DNA of 64,000 nucleotides from Bradyrhizobium sp. MOS002 (GTDB lineage Bacteria; Pseudomonadota; Alphaproteobacteria; Rhizobiales; Xanthobacteraceae): contig NZ_PYFX01000011.1 of NCBI RefSeq assembly GCF_003020115.1, positions 124,001 to 188,000 of the forward strand. Reading direction: 5' to 3'. Every line of letters begins with the position of its first letter. Positions within the stretch are counted from its first letter, which is position 1. This document shows positions 9,160 through 18,089 of this stretch, one piece after another. The position numbers and the translations under genes are program-made. The notes beneath the pieces were generated by a model. That model was not told the origin of the DNA. It saw only the letters and a list, made by a program, of their open reading frames with translations, and searched no databases.

Positions 9160-10263
9160 ATGTTTTACTGGCTGATCGAGCTCTCCAACACATTTCCGGG
9201 CTTCGGTGCCGTTCGCACCTTCCTGAACGTCTTCCGCTACATCACCTTCCGCACCGGCGGCGCCGTCGTCACCGGCGCGCTGTTCGTGTTCCTGTTCGGA
9301 CCCTGGATCATCGACCATCTGCGCATCCGCCAGGGCAAGGGCCAGCCGATCCGGGCCGATGGTCCGCAATCGCATCTGGCCAAGAAAGGCACGCCGACCA
9401 TGGGCGGGCTGATGATCCTGTCGGGCCTCACGGTCGGCACGGTGCTGTGGGCCAATCCGCTCAACCCTTACGTCTGGATCGTGCTCGCGGTGACGCTCGG
9501 CTTCGGCTTCGTCGGTTTCTATGACGATTACCTCAAGGTGACCAAGCAGACCACGACCGGGTTCGGCAGCAAGCTTCGCCTGCTGATCGAGGCGGCGATC
9601 GCGCTGGTTGCCTGCTACGCGCTGGTGCGGCTGAACCGCGATCCCGCGTCGACCGCGCTGACGATTCCCTTCCTGAAGGACACCGTGCTGCATTTCGGCT
9701 GGTTCTTCGTCATCTTCGGCGCCTTCGTCATCGTCGGCGCCGGCAACGCGGTGAACCTCACCGACGGTCTCGACGGCCTTGCCATCGTGCCCGTGATGAT
9801 CGCAACCGCGAGCTTTGCGATGATCGCCTATCTCGCTGGCAATGCGGTGTTCGCCGACTATCTCCAGATCAAATATGTCGCCGGCACCGGCGAGCTCGCC
9901 GTGCTCTGCGGCGCGCTGCTGGGCGCAGGTCTCGGCTTCCTCTGGTTCAACGCGCCGCCGGCCTCGATCTTCATGGGCGACACCGGCTCGCTCGCGCTCG
10001 GCGGCATGCTGGGTGCGATCGCGGTGGCGGTGAAGCACGAGATCGTGCTCGCGGTGATCGGCGGCCTGTTTGTGCTGGAGGCGGTCTCCGTCATCGTGCA
10101 GGTTGTGTCGTTCAAGATGACGGGAAAGCGCATCTTCCGGATGGCGCCGATCCATCACCATTTCGAGCAGCTCGGCTGGACCGAGCCGCAGATCGTGATC
10201 CGGTTCTGGATCATCTCGGTGATGCTGGCGCTCGCCGGCCTGTCCACGCTGAAGCTGCGGTGA
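9160..10263 (+). CDS. mraY: Phospho-N-acetylmuramoyl-pentapeptide transferase
   Basis: An integral membrane enzyme that transfers phospho-MurNAc-pentapeptide to undecaprenyl phosphate, giving lipid I. The 367-residue protein has about ten hydrophobic segments. Conserved cytoplasmic motifs are visible: KKGTPTMGGLM near residues 77-87, GFYDDYLKV with the paired aspartates, NAVNLTDGLDGLA, FMGDTGSLALGG, and IFRMAPIHHHFE with the histidine cluster. It sits in the standard dcw position between murF and murD, with 7 bases to murD. Confidence 0.97.
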   Translation: MFYWLIELSNTFPGFGAVRTFLNVFRYITFRTGGAVVTGALFVFLFGPWIIDHLRIRQGKGQPIRADGPQSHLAKKGTPTMGGLMILSGLTVGTVLWANPLNPYVWIVLAVTLGFGFVGFYDDYLKVTKQTTTGFGSKLRLLIEAAIALVACYALVRLNRDPASTALTIPFLKDTVLHFGWFFVIFGAFVIVGAGNAVNLTDGLDGLAIVPVMIATASFAMIAYLAGNAVFADYLQIKYVAGTGELAVLCGALLGAGLGFLWFNAPPASIFMGDTGSLALGGMLGAIAVAVKHEIVLAVIGGLFVLEAVSVIVQVVSFKMTGKRIFRMAPIHHHFEQLGWTEPQIVIRFWIISVMLALAGLSTLKLR

Positions 10264-10270
10264 CCGCTCG

Positions 10271-11671
10271 ATGATCCCTGTCACGTCCTTTGCCGGCAAG
10301 ACGGTCGCGGTGTTCGGCCTCGGCGGCTCTGGGCTCACGTCCTGCCATGCCTTGAAAGCTGGTGGCGCCGAGGTCATCGCCGGCGACGACAGCGCCGAGA
10401 ACGTCGCAAAGGCTGCGCAAGCGGGCTTCATCACGGCTGATCTGCGCAACGTCTCCTGGGCGAATTTCGCCGCGCTGGTGCTCGCGCCCGGTGTGCCGCT
10501 GACCCATCCGGTGCCGCATTGGAGCGTGCTGAAGGCGCGCGAGGCCGCTATCGAGGTGATCGGCGACATCGAGCTGTTCTGCCGCGAGCGGCGGCGACAC
10601 GCGCCGGACGCGCCGTTCGTCGCCATCACCGGCACCAATGGCAAATCGACCACAACGGCGTTGATCGCGCATCTGACCAAGGTCGCCGGCTACGATACCC
10701 AGATGGGCGGAAATATCGGCACCGCGATCCTGTCGCTGGAGCCGCCGGGCATGGGCCGCGTCCACGTCATCGAGATGTCGTCCTACCAGATCGACCTCAC
10801 GCCCTCGCTCGATCCCTCCGTCGGCATTCTGCTCAATGTCAGCGAGGACCACATCGATCGCCACGGCACCATCGCGCATTACGCTGCGGTGAAGGAACGC
10901 CTCGTAGCCGGTGTGCAGGCCGGCGGCACCGCGATCGTTGGCGTCGACGACGGTTTTTGCCGCGACATCGCCGACCGGCTCGATCGCGCCGGCAAGAACG
11001 TGGTGCGGATCTCGGTCAAGAATCCGCTTGCCTCCGGCATCCATGTCGAGCACGGCACCATCGTGCGCACCGCAGGTGGCGCGCGCAGCGAAATCGCAAA
11101 GCTCGGCGGCATCGGCTCGTTGCGCGGCCAGCACAATGCGCAGAACGCGGCCTGTGCCGCCGCCGCCGCGCTCGCGATGGGCATCAGCCTGGACGTGCTT
11201 CAGGACGGCCTGCGCAGCTTTCCGGGCCTCGCGCACCGCATGGAGCAGGTTGGTCGCCGCGGCAACGTGCTGTTCGTCAACGACTCCAAGGGCACCAATG
11301 CGGACGCCACCGCGCATGCGCTGTCGTCCTTCGGCGATATCTTCTGGATCGCCGGCGGCAAGCCGAAGGCCGGCGGCATCACGGGCCTCACCGGCTACTT
11401 CCCGCGCATCCGCAAGGCCTATCTGATCGGCGAGGCCGCGCCGGAGTTTTCCGGCACGCTCGGCACCCAAGTGCCGCACGAGATCAGCCAGACCCTCGAC
11501 GTCGCCGTCGAGCAAGCCGCACGCGATGCGGAAGCGTCGGGTCTCGGTGACGCGGTCGTCCTGCTGTCACCCGCCTGCGCCTCCTTCGACCAGTATCGCA
11601 ACTTCGAAATTCGCGGCACCAGGTTCCGCGAATTGGTGCAGGCGCTGCCGGGCGTGAAGCCGGTGGTGTGA
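10271..11671 (+). CDS. murD: UDP-N-acetylmuramoyl-L-alanine--D-glutamate ligase
   Basis: MurD adds D-glutamate to UDP-MurNAc-L-Ala. The 466-residue product opens with a Rossmann-like turn (VFGLGGSGLTS), carries the P-loop ITGTNGKSTTT (Lys125) and has the Mur-family NVSEDHIDRH motif around residue 194. NDSKGTNADAT near residue 338 and GGKPKAGG follow in the C-terminal domain. A 238-base gap with an intergenic palindrome separates it from ftsW. Confidence 0.97.
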   Translation: MIPVTSFAGKTVAVFGLGGSGLTSCHALKAGGAEVIAGDDSAENVAKAAQAGFITADLRNVSWANFAALVLAPGVPLTHPVPHWSVLKAREAAIEVIGDIELFCRERRRHAPDAPFVAITGTNGKSTTTALIAHLTKVAGYDTQMGGNIGTAILSLEPPGMGRVHVIEMSSYQIDLTPSLDPSVGILLNVSEDHIDRHGTIAHYAAVKERLVAGVQAGGTAIVGVDDGFCRDIADRLDRAGKNVVRISVKNPLASGIHVEHGTIVRTAGGARSEIAKLGGIGSLRGQHNAQNAACAAAAALAMGISLDVLQDGLRSFPGLAHRMEQVGRRGNVLFVNDSKGTNADATAHALSSFGDIFWIAGGKPKAGGITGLTGYFPRIRKAYLIGEAAPEFSGTLGTQVPHEISQTLDVAVEQAARDAEASGLGDAVVLLSPACASFDQYRNFEIRGTRFRELVQALPGVKPVV

Positions 11672-11695
11672 GGCGCGCTGCTGGTTCTTGCTCCG

Positions 11696-11799
11696 CTGTC
11701 GTCGCCCGGCTTGACCGGGCGACCCAGTATCCCAGAGGCGGCGCTTGAGCCGAGGGGCTGCGGCGTACTGGATGCCCCGGTCAAGCCGGGGCATGACGG
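11696..11799. repeat. Imperfect palindromic intergenic repeat, family B copy 1
   Basis: The arms are a GTCGCCCGGCTTGACCGGGC-like half and a TACTGGATGCCCCGGTCAAG-like half, the second roughly the reverse complement of the first, with GACCCAGTA against TACTGGATG nearest the centre. It fills most of the murD-ftsW gap. Related copies are at 28870-28975 and 30425-30528. Confidence 0.8.
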
Positions 11800-11909
11800 T
11801 GTGTTTTGCGGCGACGGCTGAGATCATCTCCAAACACCCGCTATTCCTTAACCACCCGGTAACCAACCTCGGCGACCAATGGACCGTCCTCTGTCCGAAA
11901 GCGGCCGCC

Positions 11910-13061
11910 ATGCTCTCCCGTGAAGAACGCACCCCCTTTTCCGAGTGGTGGTGGACCGTCGACAAGCCGCTGATGGGTGCGATCCTGGCGCTGATGCTGA
12001 CCGGCGTGATCCTGTCGCTGGCGGCGAGCCCGCCGGTTGCGACCCGCATCGGGCTCGATCCCTTCCACTTTTTCAGCCGTCACGTGCTGTTCCTGGTGCC
12101 GTCCTGCATCGTGCTGCTCGGGGTCTCCTTCCTGTCGCCGCGCGCGATCCGCCGCAGCGCGCTGATCATCTTCGCGGTCAGCATCATCCTGATCGTGCTG
12201 ACGCTCGCGATCGGCCCCGAAGTAAAGGGCTCGCGGCGCTGGATCACGCTGCTCGGCCTCAACATCCAGGCCTCCGAGATCGCAAAACCGTCGTTCGTCG
12301 TCATGGCCGCCTGGCTGTTCGCGGAATCCACTAGGCGGCCAGAAATGCCGGCGACCTCGATGGCGCTGGTGCTGCTCTTGATGCTGGTCTCGCTTCTCGT
12401 CATGGAGCCCGACTTCGGCCAGACCATGCTGATCCTGATGGTGTGGGGCTCCCTGTTTTTCATTGCGGGCATGCGGATGATCTGGGTGTTCGGGCTCGCC
12501 GGCCTCGGCGCCGCCGGACTGTTCAGCGCCTACCTTTTTGTTCCCCACGTCGCCGGCCGCATCAAGCGCTTCATGAATCCGGCCTCGGGCGACACCTTCC
12601 AGGTCGATACCGCCATGGAGGCTTTCTACAACGGCGGCTGGTTCGGGCTCGGACCGGGCGAGGGTATTGCCAAGCGCAGCCTGCCGGACAGCCACACCGA
12701 CTTCGTGTTCGCGGTTGCCGCCGAAGAGTTCGGCATCATCCTGTGCCTCGCGATGCTGGCACTGTTTGCTTTCGTCGTGATCCGCACGCTGTCGCGCGCC
12801 TATGCCAACGAGGACATGTTCTCGCGCTTTGCGGCGTCGGGCCTTGCGATCCTGTTCGGCGTGCAGGCCGCGATCAACATGTCGGTCAATCTCCAGCTCA
12901 TCCCTGCCAAGGGCATGACGCTCCCTTTCATCTCCTATGGTGGCTCCTCGATCGTGTCGCTGGCCTATGGTGTCGGCATGATGCTCGCGCTGACGCGGCT
13001 GCGCCCGCGCACCGAAGTCGAGGCGAGCGGCCACGCCGAGGCGATGCGCAGCTACGCGTAG
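11910..13061 (+). CDS. ftsW: Lipid II polymerase FtsW (SEDS family)
   Basis: FtsW is the septal SEDS glycosyltransferase that polymerises lipid II and works with FtsI. The 383-residue product is a polytopic membrane protein with about ten segments. It shows the SEDS features LDPFHFF, KGSRRWI, the catalytic-loop sequence around EPDFGQTMLI, ALGPGEG-like FGLGPGEG, and a C-terminal LPFISYGGSS. I placed the start at ATG 11910 (MLSREERTPFSEWWW); the frame is open back to 11745, but that stretch overlaps the repeat. A palindromic repeat begins 5 bases after the stop. Confidence 0.96.
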   Translation: MLSREERTPFSEWWWTVDKPLMGAILALMLTGVILSLAASPPVATRIGLDPFHFFSRHVLFLVPSCIVLLGVSFLSPRAIRRSALIIFAVSIILIVLTLAIGPEVKGSRRWITLLGLNIQASEIAKPSFVVMAAWLFAESTRRPEMPATSMALVLLLMLVSLLVMEPDFGQTMLILMVWGSLFFIAGMRMIWVFGLAGLGAAGLFSAYLFVPHVAGRIKRFMNPASGDTFQVDTAMEAFYNGGWFGLGPGEGIAKRSLPDSHTDFVFAVAAEEFGIILCLAMLALFAFVVIRTLSRAYANEDMFSRFAASGLAILFGVQAAINMSVNLQLIPAKGMTLPFISYGGSSIVSLAYGVGMMLALTRLRPRTEVEASGHAEAMRSYA

Positions 13062-13066
13062 CTTTT

Positions 13067-13153
13067 CGTCATTGCGAGGAGCAAAGCGACGAAGCAATCC
13101 AGGCTATTTCCATGGAGGCAGCCTGGATTGCTTCGCTTCGCTCGCAATGATGG
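13067..13153. repeat. Imperfect palindromic intergenic repeat, family A copy 2
   Basis: The outer arms are CGTCATTGCGAG (13067-13078) and CTCGCAATGATGG (13141-13153), with inner arms GCAATCCAGGCT and AGCCTGGATTGC. It is strongly similar to the copy at 1516-1604. Here it lies inside the dcw cluster, between the ftsW stop and the murG start, and ends 25 bases before murG. Confidence 0.9.
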
Positions 13154-13178
13154 GAGAGACATTGTAAAAGCTATCTTT

Positions 13179-14279
13179 ATGGACACCTCCCCCCTGATTC
13201 TTCTCGCCGCGGGCGGCACCGGCGGCCATCTGTTTCCGGCCGAGGCGCTCGGGGTCGAGCTGATCCGGCGCGGATACCGCGTCCGCCTCGTCACGGACGA
13301 GCGCGCGCTGCGCTACAGCGGCCTGTTCACCAAGGACATGATCGATGTCGTCTCGAGCGAGACCGCGCGTGGACGCAATCCGCTGCAGCTCGCCTATGCC
13401 GGCCTGACGCTCGCCGCCGGCACGCTGTCCGCCTACAGCCTGATCAAGCGATTGAAGCCGGTCGCCGTCGTCGGCTTCGGCGGTTATCCGACGCTGCCGC
13501 CGCTGGTCGCGGCGAAATTCGCCGGCGTGCCCGGCATCATCCACGACGCCAATGCCGTGCTCGGCCGCGCCAACCGGTTCCTGTCGAGCCGCGTCCGCGC
13601 CATAGCGACGTCGTTGCCCGGCGTGCTCGACCGCGATCCGGCGCTATCGGGCAAGACCACGATGGTCGGCACGCCGATGCGCCCGGCGATCCTCGCGGCG
13701 GCTGGCGTGCCATATGCTGTGCCTGAAGTGAACGGCCCGCTGCGCCTGCTCGTCGTCGGCGGCAGCCAGGGCGCGCGTATCATGGCCGACATCGTGCCGG
13801 GCGCGATCGAGCGCCTCGAGCCTGCACTGTGGAGCCGGCTCGTCCTCACCCAGCAGGTGCGCGACGAGGACATGGCGCGCGTGCGTGCGGTCTACGACAG
13901 GCTGAAGATCAAGGCCGAGCTTGCGCCGTTTTTCACCGATCTGCCGGCACGGCTCGCCTCCAACCATCTGGTGGTGTCGCGCTCAGGCGCCGGCACCGTG
14001 GCCGAGCTCGCCGCGATCGGGCGGCCCTCGATCCTGGTGCCGCTGCCGGGCGCGATCGACCAGGACCAGTTCGCCAATGCCGGTGTGCTGGCCAAGGTTG
14101 ACGGTGCGATCCGCATTCCGCAGACCGAGTTTTCCTCCGATCGCCTCGCCGCCGAGATCTCCGCCTTCGCCGCCGAGCCCGCGCGTCTTGCCGCCATGGC
14201 CGAGGCCGCCCGCGGCGCCGGCCGGCTCGACGCGGCTGAGCGGCTGGCCGATCTGGTGGCCAAAATCGCGGGAATCTGA
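13179..14279 (+). CDS. murG: UDP-GlcNAc:lipid I N-acetylglucosaminyltransferase
   Basis: A peripheral membrane GT28 glycosyltransferase that converts lipid I to lipid II. The 366-residue protein begins at ATG 13179 (MDTSPLILLAAGGTGGH); the frame is open further upstream, but only through the palindromic repeat. Family motifs are the N-terminal GGTGGHLFPA glycine loop, the VGFGGYPTLPP segment, HDANAVLGRANR, the second loop VVGGSQGAR, and the UDP-GlcNAc-binding SRSGAGTVAELAAIG near residue 268. The upstream repeat separates it from ftsW. Confidence 0.97.
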   Translation: MDTSPLILLAAGGTGGHLFPAEALGVELIRRGYRVRLVTDERALRYSGLFTKDMIDVVSSETARGRNPLQLAYAGLTLAAGTLSAYSLIKRLKPVAVVGFGGYPTLPPLVAAKFAGVPGIIHDANAVLGRANRFLSSRVRAIATSLPGVLDRDPALSGKTTMVGTPMRPAILAAAGVPYAVPEVNGPLRLLVVGGSQGARIMADIVPGAIERLEPALWSRLVLTQQVRDEDMARVRAVYDRLKIKAELAPFFTDLPARLASNHLVVSRSGAGTVAELAAIGRPSILVPLPGAIDQDQFANAGVLAKVDGAIRIPQTEFSSDRLAAEISAFAAEPARLAAMAEAARGAGRLDAAERLADLVAKIAGI

Positions 14280-14401
14280 CGCGAAAAAGCCCTTGTCTTC
14301 GCCTTCTAAAGCGGGGCATCCAGTAGGAAAGGCGCGCGGCTGATTTGCCGTGACCTTCGCCAGATGCCGCCCTTTCCGGCGGCGAGGTCAGGGAACAGAG
14401 C

Positions 14402-15805
14402 ATGAGACTGCCGCGCGAGATCGGACCCATCCACTTCGTCGGGATCGGCGGGATCGGCATGAGCGGCATCGCCGAGGTGCTGCTCAATCTCGGCTATTCC
14501 GTGCAGGGTTCGGACGCTTCCGACAATTACAATCTCGACCGCCTGCGCAAGAACGGTGCGAGGGTCTCGGTCGGCCACAAGGCGGAGAACGTCGACGGCG
14601 CCGAGGTCGTCGTGGTCTCCACCGCGATCAAGCGCGACAATCCGGAACTGACGGCGGCGCGCGAACGGCGCATTCCGGTGGTGCGCCGCGCCGAGATGCT
14701 GGCCGAGCTGATGCGGCTGAAGAGTTGCGTCGCCATCGCCGGCACCCACGGCAAGACCACCACGACCACGATGGTCGCGACGCTGCTCGACGCCGGCGGC
14801 CTCGATCCCACCGTGATCAATGGCGGCATCATCAATGCCTATGGCTCCAACGCGCGTCTGGGTGCGGGCGACTGGATGGTGGTCGAAGCCGACGAGAGCG
14901 ACGGCACGTTCCTGAAGCTGCCGACCGAGGTCGCGATCGTCACCAATGTCGATCCCGAGCATCTCGATCACTTCAAGACCTTCGAGGCGGTGCAGGACGC
15001 CTTCCGCCATTTCGTCGAGAACCTGCCATTCTATGGCTTCGCCGTGATGTGCATCGATCATCCCGTGGTGCAGACTCTCGTCGGCAAGATCGAGGATCGG
15101 CGCATCATCACCTATGGCGAGAATCCGCAGGCCGATGTGCGCTTCGTCGACCTGACGCCGATGGGTGGCGGATCGAAGTTCAAGGTTGCGTTCCGCGATC
15201 GCAAGACGGGCGCCGTGCACGAGATCGCCGATCTCATGCTGCCGATGCCGGGACGCCACAATGCCTCCAACGCGACCGCGGCGATTGCGGTCGCGCGCGA
15301 GCTCGGCGTCTCGGACGAGGCGATCCGCAAGGCGATCGCCGGCTTCGGCGGCGTCAAGCGCCGCTTCACCAAGACCGGCGAATGGAACGGCGTCACCGTC
15401 ATCGACGATTACGGCCATCATCCGGTCGAGATTGCGGCGGTGCTGAAGGCGGCGCGGGAATCCACCAACGGCAAGATCGTTGCCGTCGTGCAGCCGCATC
15501 GCTATACCCGCCTGCAGTCGCTGTTCGAGGAATTCTGCACCTGTTTCAACGATGCGGATGCGGTGATCGTCGCTGAGGTCTATGCCGCAGGCGAGACGCC
15601 GATCGAGGGCATCGACCGCGACCATTTCGCCGCGGGCCTGCGCGCCCACGGCCACCGCGAGGTGATCCCGCTGCCGGCGGCGTCCGATCTCGCCGGCATC
15701 GTCAAGGGCGTGGCGAAGTCGGGCGATCTCGTCGTGTGCCTTGGCGCCGGCAACATCACGCAATGGGCGTATGCCTTGCCGGATGAGTTGAAGGCGCTGG
15801 GGTAG
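14402..15805 (+). CDS. murC: UDP-N-acetylmuramate--L-alanine ligase
   Basis: MurC starts the peptide stem by adding L-alanine to UDP-MurNAc. It is 467 residues. The N-terminal domain shows HFVGIGGIGMSGIAEVL, the P-loop is AGTHGKTTTTT with Lys118, EADESDGTFL follows near residue 162, NVDPEHLDHF is the Mur-family His/Asp motif, and DDYGHHPVEI with VQPHRYTR lie in the C-terminal domain. The 122-base gap before it includes a short AGCGGGGCATCCAGTA stretch that resembles half of the family B repeat. murB begins 4 bases after the stop. Confidence 0.97.
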   Translation: MRLPREIGPIHFVGIGGIGMSGIAEVLLNLGYSVQGSDASDNYNLDRLRKNGARVSVGHKAENVDGAEVVVVSTAIKRDNPELTAARERRIPVVRRAEMLAELMRLKSCVAIAGTHGKTTTTTMVATLLDAGGLDPTVINGGIINAYGSNARLGAGDWMVVEADESDGTFLKLPTEVAIVTNVDPEHLDHFKTFEAVQDAFRHFVENLPFYGFAVMCIDHPVVQTLVGKIEDRRIITYGENPQADVRFVDLTPMGGGSKFKVAFRDRKTGAVHEIADLMLPMPGRHNASNATAAIAVARELGVSDEAIRKAIAGFGGVKRRFTKTGEWNGVTVIDDYGHHPVEIAAVLKAARESTNGKIVAVVQPHRYTRLQSLFEEFCTCFNDADAVIVAEVYAAGETPIEGIDRDHFAAGLRAHGHREVIPLPAASDLAGIVKGVAKSGDLVVCLGAGNITQWAYALPDELKALG

Positions 15806-15809
15806 GGCA

Positions 15810-16730
15810 GTGGGCTTCCCCGACATCACACCCGACCTCAAAGCCGCGATGCCGGATCTTCGTGGCCGGCTGCTGGCGAACCAGTCGCTGGCCGAGCTCA
15901 CCTGGTTTCGCGTCGGCGGTCCCGCGCAGGTGCTGTTCACGCCGGCGGACGAGGACGATCTCGCCTACTTCCTCGCGCATCTCGCAAGCGACATTCCCGT
16001 CTATGTCGTCGGCGTCGGCTCCAACCTGATCGTGCGCGACGGCGGCATGGCGGGCGTGGTGATCCGGCTGGCGCCGCGCGCATTCGGCGAGGCGAGCGCC
16101 AGTGGTGATACCGTCACCGCCGGCGCGGCCGCGCTCGACAAGCGCGTCGCGGAAGTCGCCGCGTCGGCCAATATCGGCGGGCTCGAATTCTACTTCGGCA
16201 TTCCCGGCACGATCGGCGGCGCGCTGCGCATGAATGCGGGCGCCAATGGCGGCGAGACCAAGGACGTGTTGATCGAGGCGCGAGGTGTCGGGCGCGACGG
16301 CACGAAGCACGTGTTCTCCAATGCCGACATGAAATTCGTCTACCGTAACAGCGGCGTCGATCCCTCCATCATCTTCACCTCCGCGCATTTCCGGGGCGAG
16401 ATGGGGGATGCCGACACGATCCGTGCGCGCATGGCGGAAGTGCAAACCCATCGCGAGACCGCGCAGCCGATCCGGGAAAAGACCGGCGGCTCGACCTTCA
16501 AGAATCCGCCCGGCCATTCCGCCTGGAAGCTGGTCGATGCCGCCGGCTGCCGCGGCCTGCGCGTCGGCGGTGCGGAAGTCTCCGAGATGCACTGCAATTT
16601 CCTGATCAACACGGGCAATGCCACCGCGCACGACATCGAGACGCTGGGCGAGACCGTACGTGAACGGGTGAAGACGAATTCCGGAATTGAGCTACACTGG
16701 GAAATCAAGCGGATCGGAATTCCCGGCTAA
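15810..16730 (+). CDS. murB: UDP-N-acetylenolpyruvoylglucosamine reductase
   Basis: A FAD-dependent reductase that makes UDP-MurNAc from UDP-GlcNAc-enolpyruvate with NADPH. The 306-residue product shows LTWFRVGGPAQVLF for FAD binding, VVGVGSNLIVRDGG, FYFGIPGTIGGALRMNAGAN and the active-site segment KTGGSTFKNPPG. It lacks the loop of type I MurB, so it is the short type II form. The start is GTG at 15810, 4 bases after murC; no ATG in a suitable position precedes the conserved region. Confidence 0.96.
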   Translation: MGFPDITPDLKAAMPDLRGRLLANQSLAELTWFRVGGPAQVLFTPADEDDLAYFLAHLASDIPVYVVGVGSNLIVRDGGMAGVVIRLAPRAFGEASASGDTVTAGAAALDKRVAEVAASANIGGLEFYFGIPGTIGGALRMNAGANGGETKDVLIEARGVGRDGTKHVFSNADMKFVYRNSGVDPSIIFTSAHFRGEMGDADTIRARMAEVQTHRETAQPIREKTGGSTFKNPPGHSAWKLVDAAGCRGLRVGGAEVSEMHCNFLINTGNATAHDIETLGETVRERVKTNSGIELHWEIKRIGIPG

Positions 16731-16752
16731 TTTGGACAAGCGACGAGAGAAC

Positions 16753-17739
16753 ATGCGCATCACCATCCTCTTCGGCGGCTCCAACCGCGAACGTCTGGTT
16801 TCGGTCGCGTCAGCCCAGGCGCTGCATCAGGCGCTGCCAGAGGCCGATCTCTGGTGGTGGGACGTCGAGGACAAGGTGCATGTCGTGCAGTCCAAACAGC
16901 TGCTCGAACATGCCCGCCCGTTCGAGGACGAGTTCAAGCCGGGCACGTCGGGCATCCCGCTGGCGCAGGCGCTCGACCAAGCGAGGGCGGAGAACCGCGT
17001 GCTGGTGCTCGGCCTGCACGGCGGGCGTGCCGAGAACGGCGAATTGCAGGTGATGTGCGAAGCGCGCGGCGTGCCGTTTACCGGATCGGGCTCGGCCTCC
17101 TCGCATCTTGCGTTCGACAAGATAGCGGCCAAGCATTTCGCCGCGCTTGGCGGCGTGACGCCGCCGGCCAACGTTGCGCTGGACCAGATCGATGAGGCCT
17201 TCGCCGAATACGGCCGGCTGATCGCAAAGCCCGCGAGGGATGGCTCGAGCTACGGCCTGATCTTCGTCAATGCCAAGCAGGATCTCGTCGCCGTCCGCAA
17301 TGCCGCCAAGCACGAAGAGTACGTGATCGAGCCCTACATCGCCGGCGTCGAGGCGACCTGCGGCGTGCTGGAGCGGCCGGACGGCTCGATCATCTCGCTG
17401 CCGCCGATCGAGATCATTCCGGGCGAGGGCAGTTTCGACTACGCGGCGAAATATCTTTTGAAGTCGACCCAGGAGATATGTCCCGGCCGTTTCGCACCCG
17501 AAATCACCGCCGCGCTGAAGCAGCAGGCGATGCTGGCGCACCGGGCGATGTCCTGTACCGGCTATTCCCGTTCGGACTTCATCGTCTCGGACAAGGGGCT
17601 TGTCTATCTCGAAACCAACACGCTGCCCGGCCTGACCAAGTCCTCGCTCTACCCCAAGGCGCTGAAGGCCGAGGGCATCGAGTTCGTCGACTTCCTGCGC
17701 GGCCTGGTCGAGCTCGCCGCGGCCGGTGTGCGAAAATAA
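16753..17739 (+). CDS. ddl: D-alanine--D-alanine ligase
   Basis: An ATP-grasp enzyme that makes the D-Ala-D-Ala substrate of MurF. The product is 328 residues from ATG 16753, which follows a GAGAG ribosome site. The open frame extends upstream into murB but without homology. Features are ITILFGGSNRERLVSV at the N-terminus, LGLHGGRAENGELQ, GSGSASSHLAFDK, the ATP-grasp loop KPARDGSSYGL and the metal-binding end EIIPGEGSFDY... YLETNTLPGLT. NRERL replaces the more usual SAEREVS, as in other alphaproteobacterial Ddl proteins. Confidence 0.94.
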   Translation: MRITILFGGSNRERLVSVASAQALHQALPEADLWWWDVEDKVHVVQSKQLLEHARPFEDEFKPGTSGIPLAQALDQARAENRVLVLGLHGGRAENGELQVMCEARGVPFTGSGSASSHLAFDKIAAKHFAALGGVTPPANVALDQIDEAFAEYGRLIAKPARDGSSYGLIFVNAKQDLVAVRNAAKHEEYVIEPYIAGVEATCGVLERPDGSIISLPPIEIIPGEGSFDYAAKYLLKSTQEICPGRFAPEITAALKQQAMLAHRAMSCTGYSRSDFIVSDKGLVYLETNTLPGLTKSSLYPKALKAEGIEFVDFLRGLVELAAAGVRK

Positions 17740-18089
17740 TTAGGACTGGTTAACGGCCGAACTGGCGAAACGGGCGGTTTTGGAACCCAAAACCGGTAAA
17801 ATGCCGGACATTGCGGCATAAATGCCTCACAGGCCTGGGCAAAAAGCTCATGTCGTTAACGAACTTTACCTTTTGTTTACCAGGACGTCCGAAGGTTAAC
17901 GCTGGCGGCGCATATGACGCTTTGGCTGCCGGCGCGTGGACCGTTGCGGGTGTTGTCACCTTCAGCGAACGCTCTGAAGGGGAGAGGTTTTCTTCTGCTG
18001 AAGACCAGCACCCGGCCCGGTAAGTCCGAGACGTCATGTTCGCCAGGACCCGCGCGATGTCGCGGTCAAACTGTTGACGAGCTCGTGCA
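17740..18089. other. 350-base gap between ddl and ftsQ, possible ftsQAZ promoter region
   Basis: No convincing gene is seen. The region is less GC-rich than its surroundings and contains repeated TTAAC/TTTACC words: GGTTAAC near 17750, the palindrome CGTTAACG at 17854-17861 followed by CTTTACC, GTTTACC just after, and GGTTAAC near 17896. TTAA-N7-TACC at 17856-17870 is only a weak match to the CtrA consensus TTAA-N7-TTAA. A frame of 70 codons from 17811 has poor codon use and was not called. Confidence 0.4.

Noticed and set aside
17811..18023. 70-codon frame between ddl and ftsQ
   Set aside because: Weak codon bias, no ribosome site and no recognised sequence.
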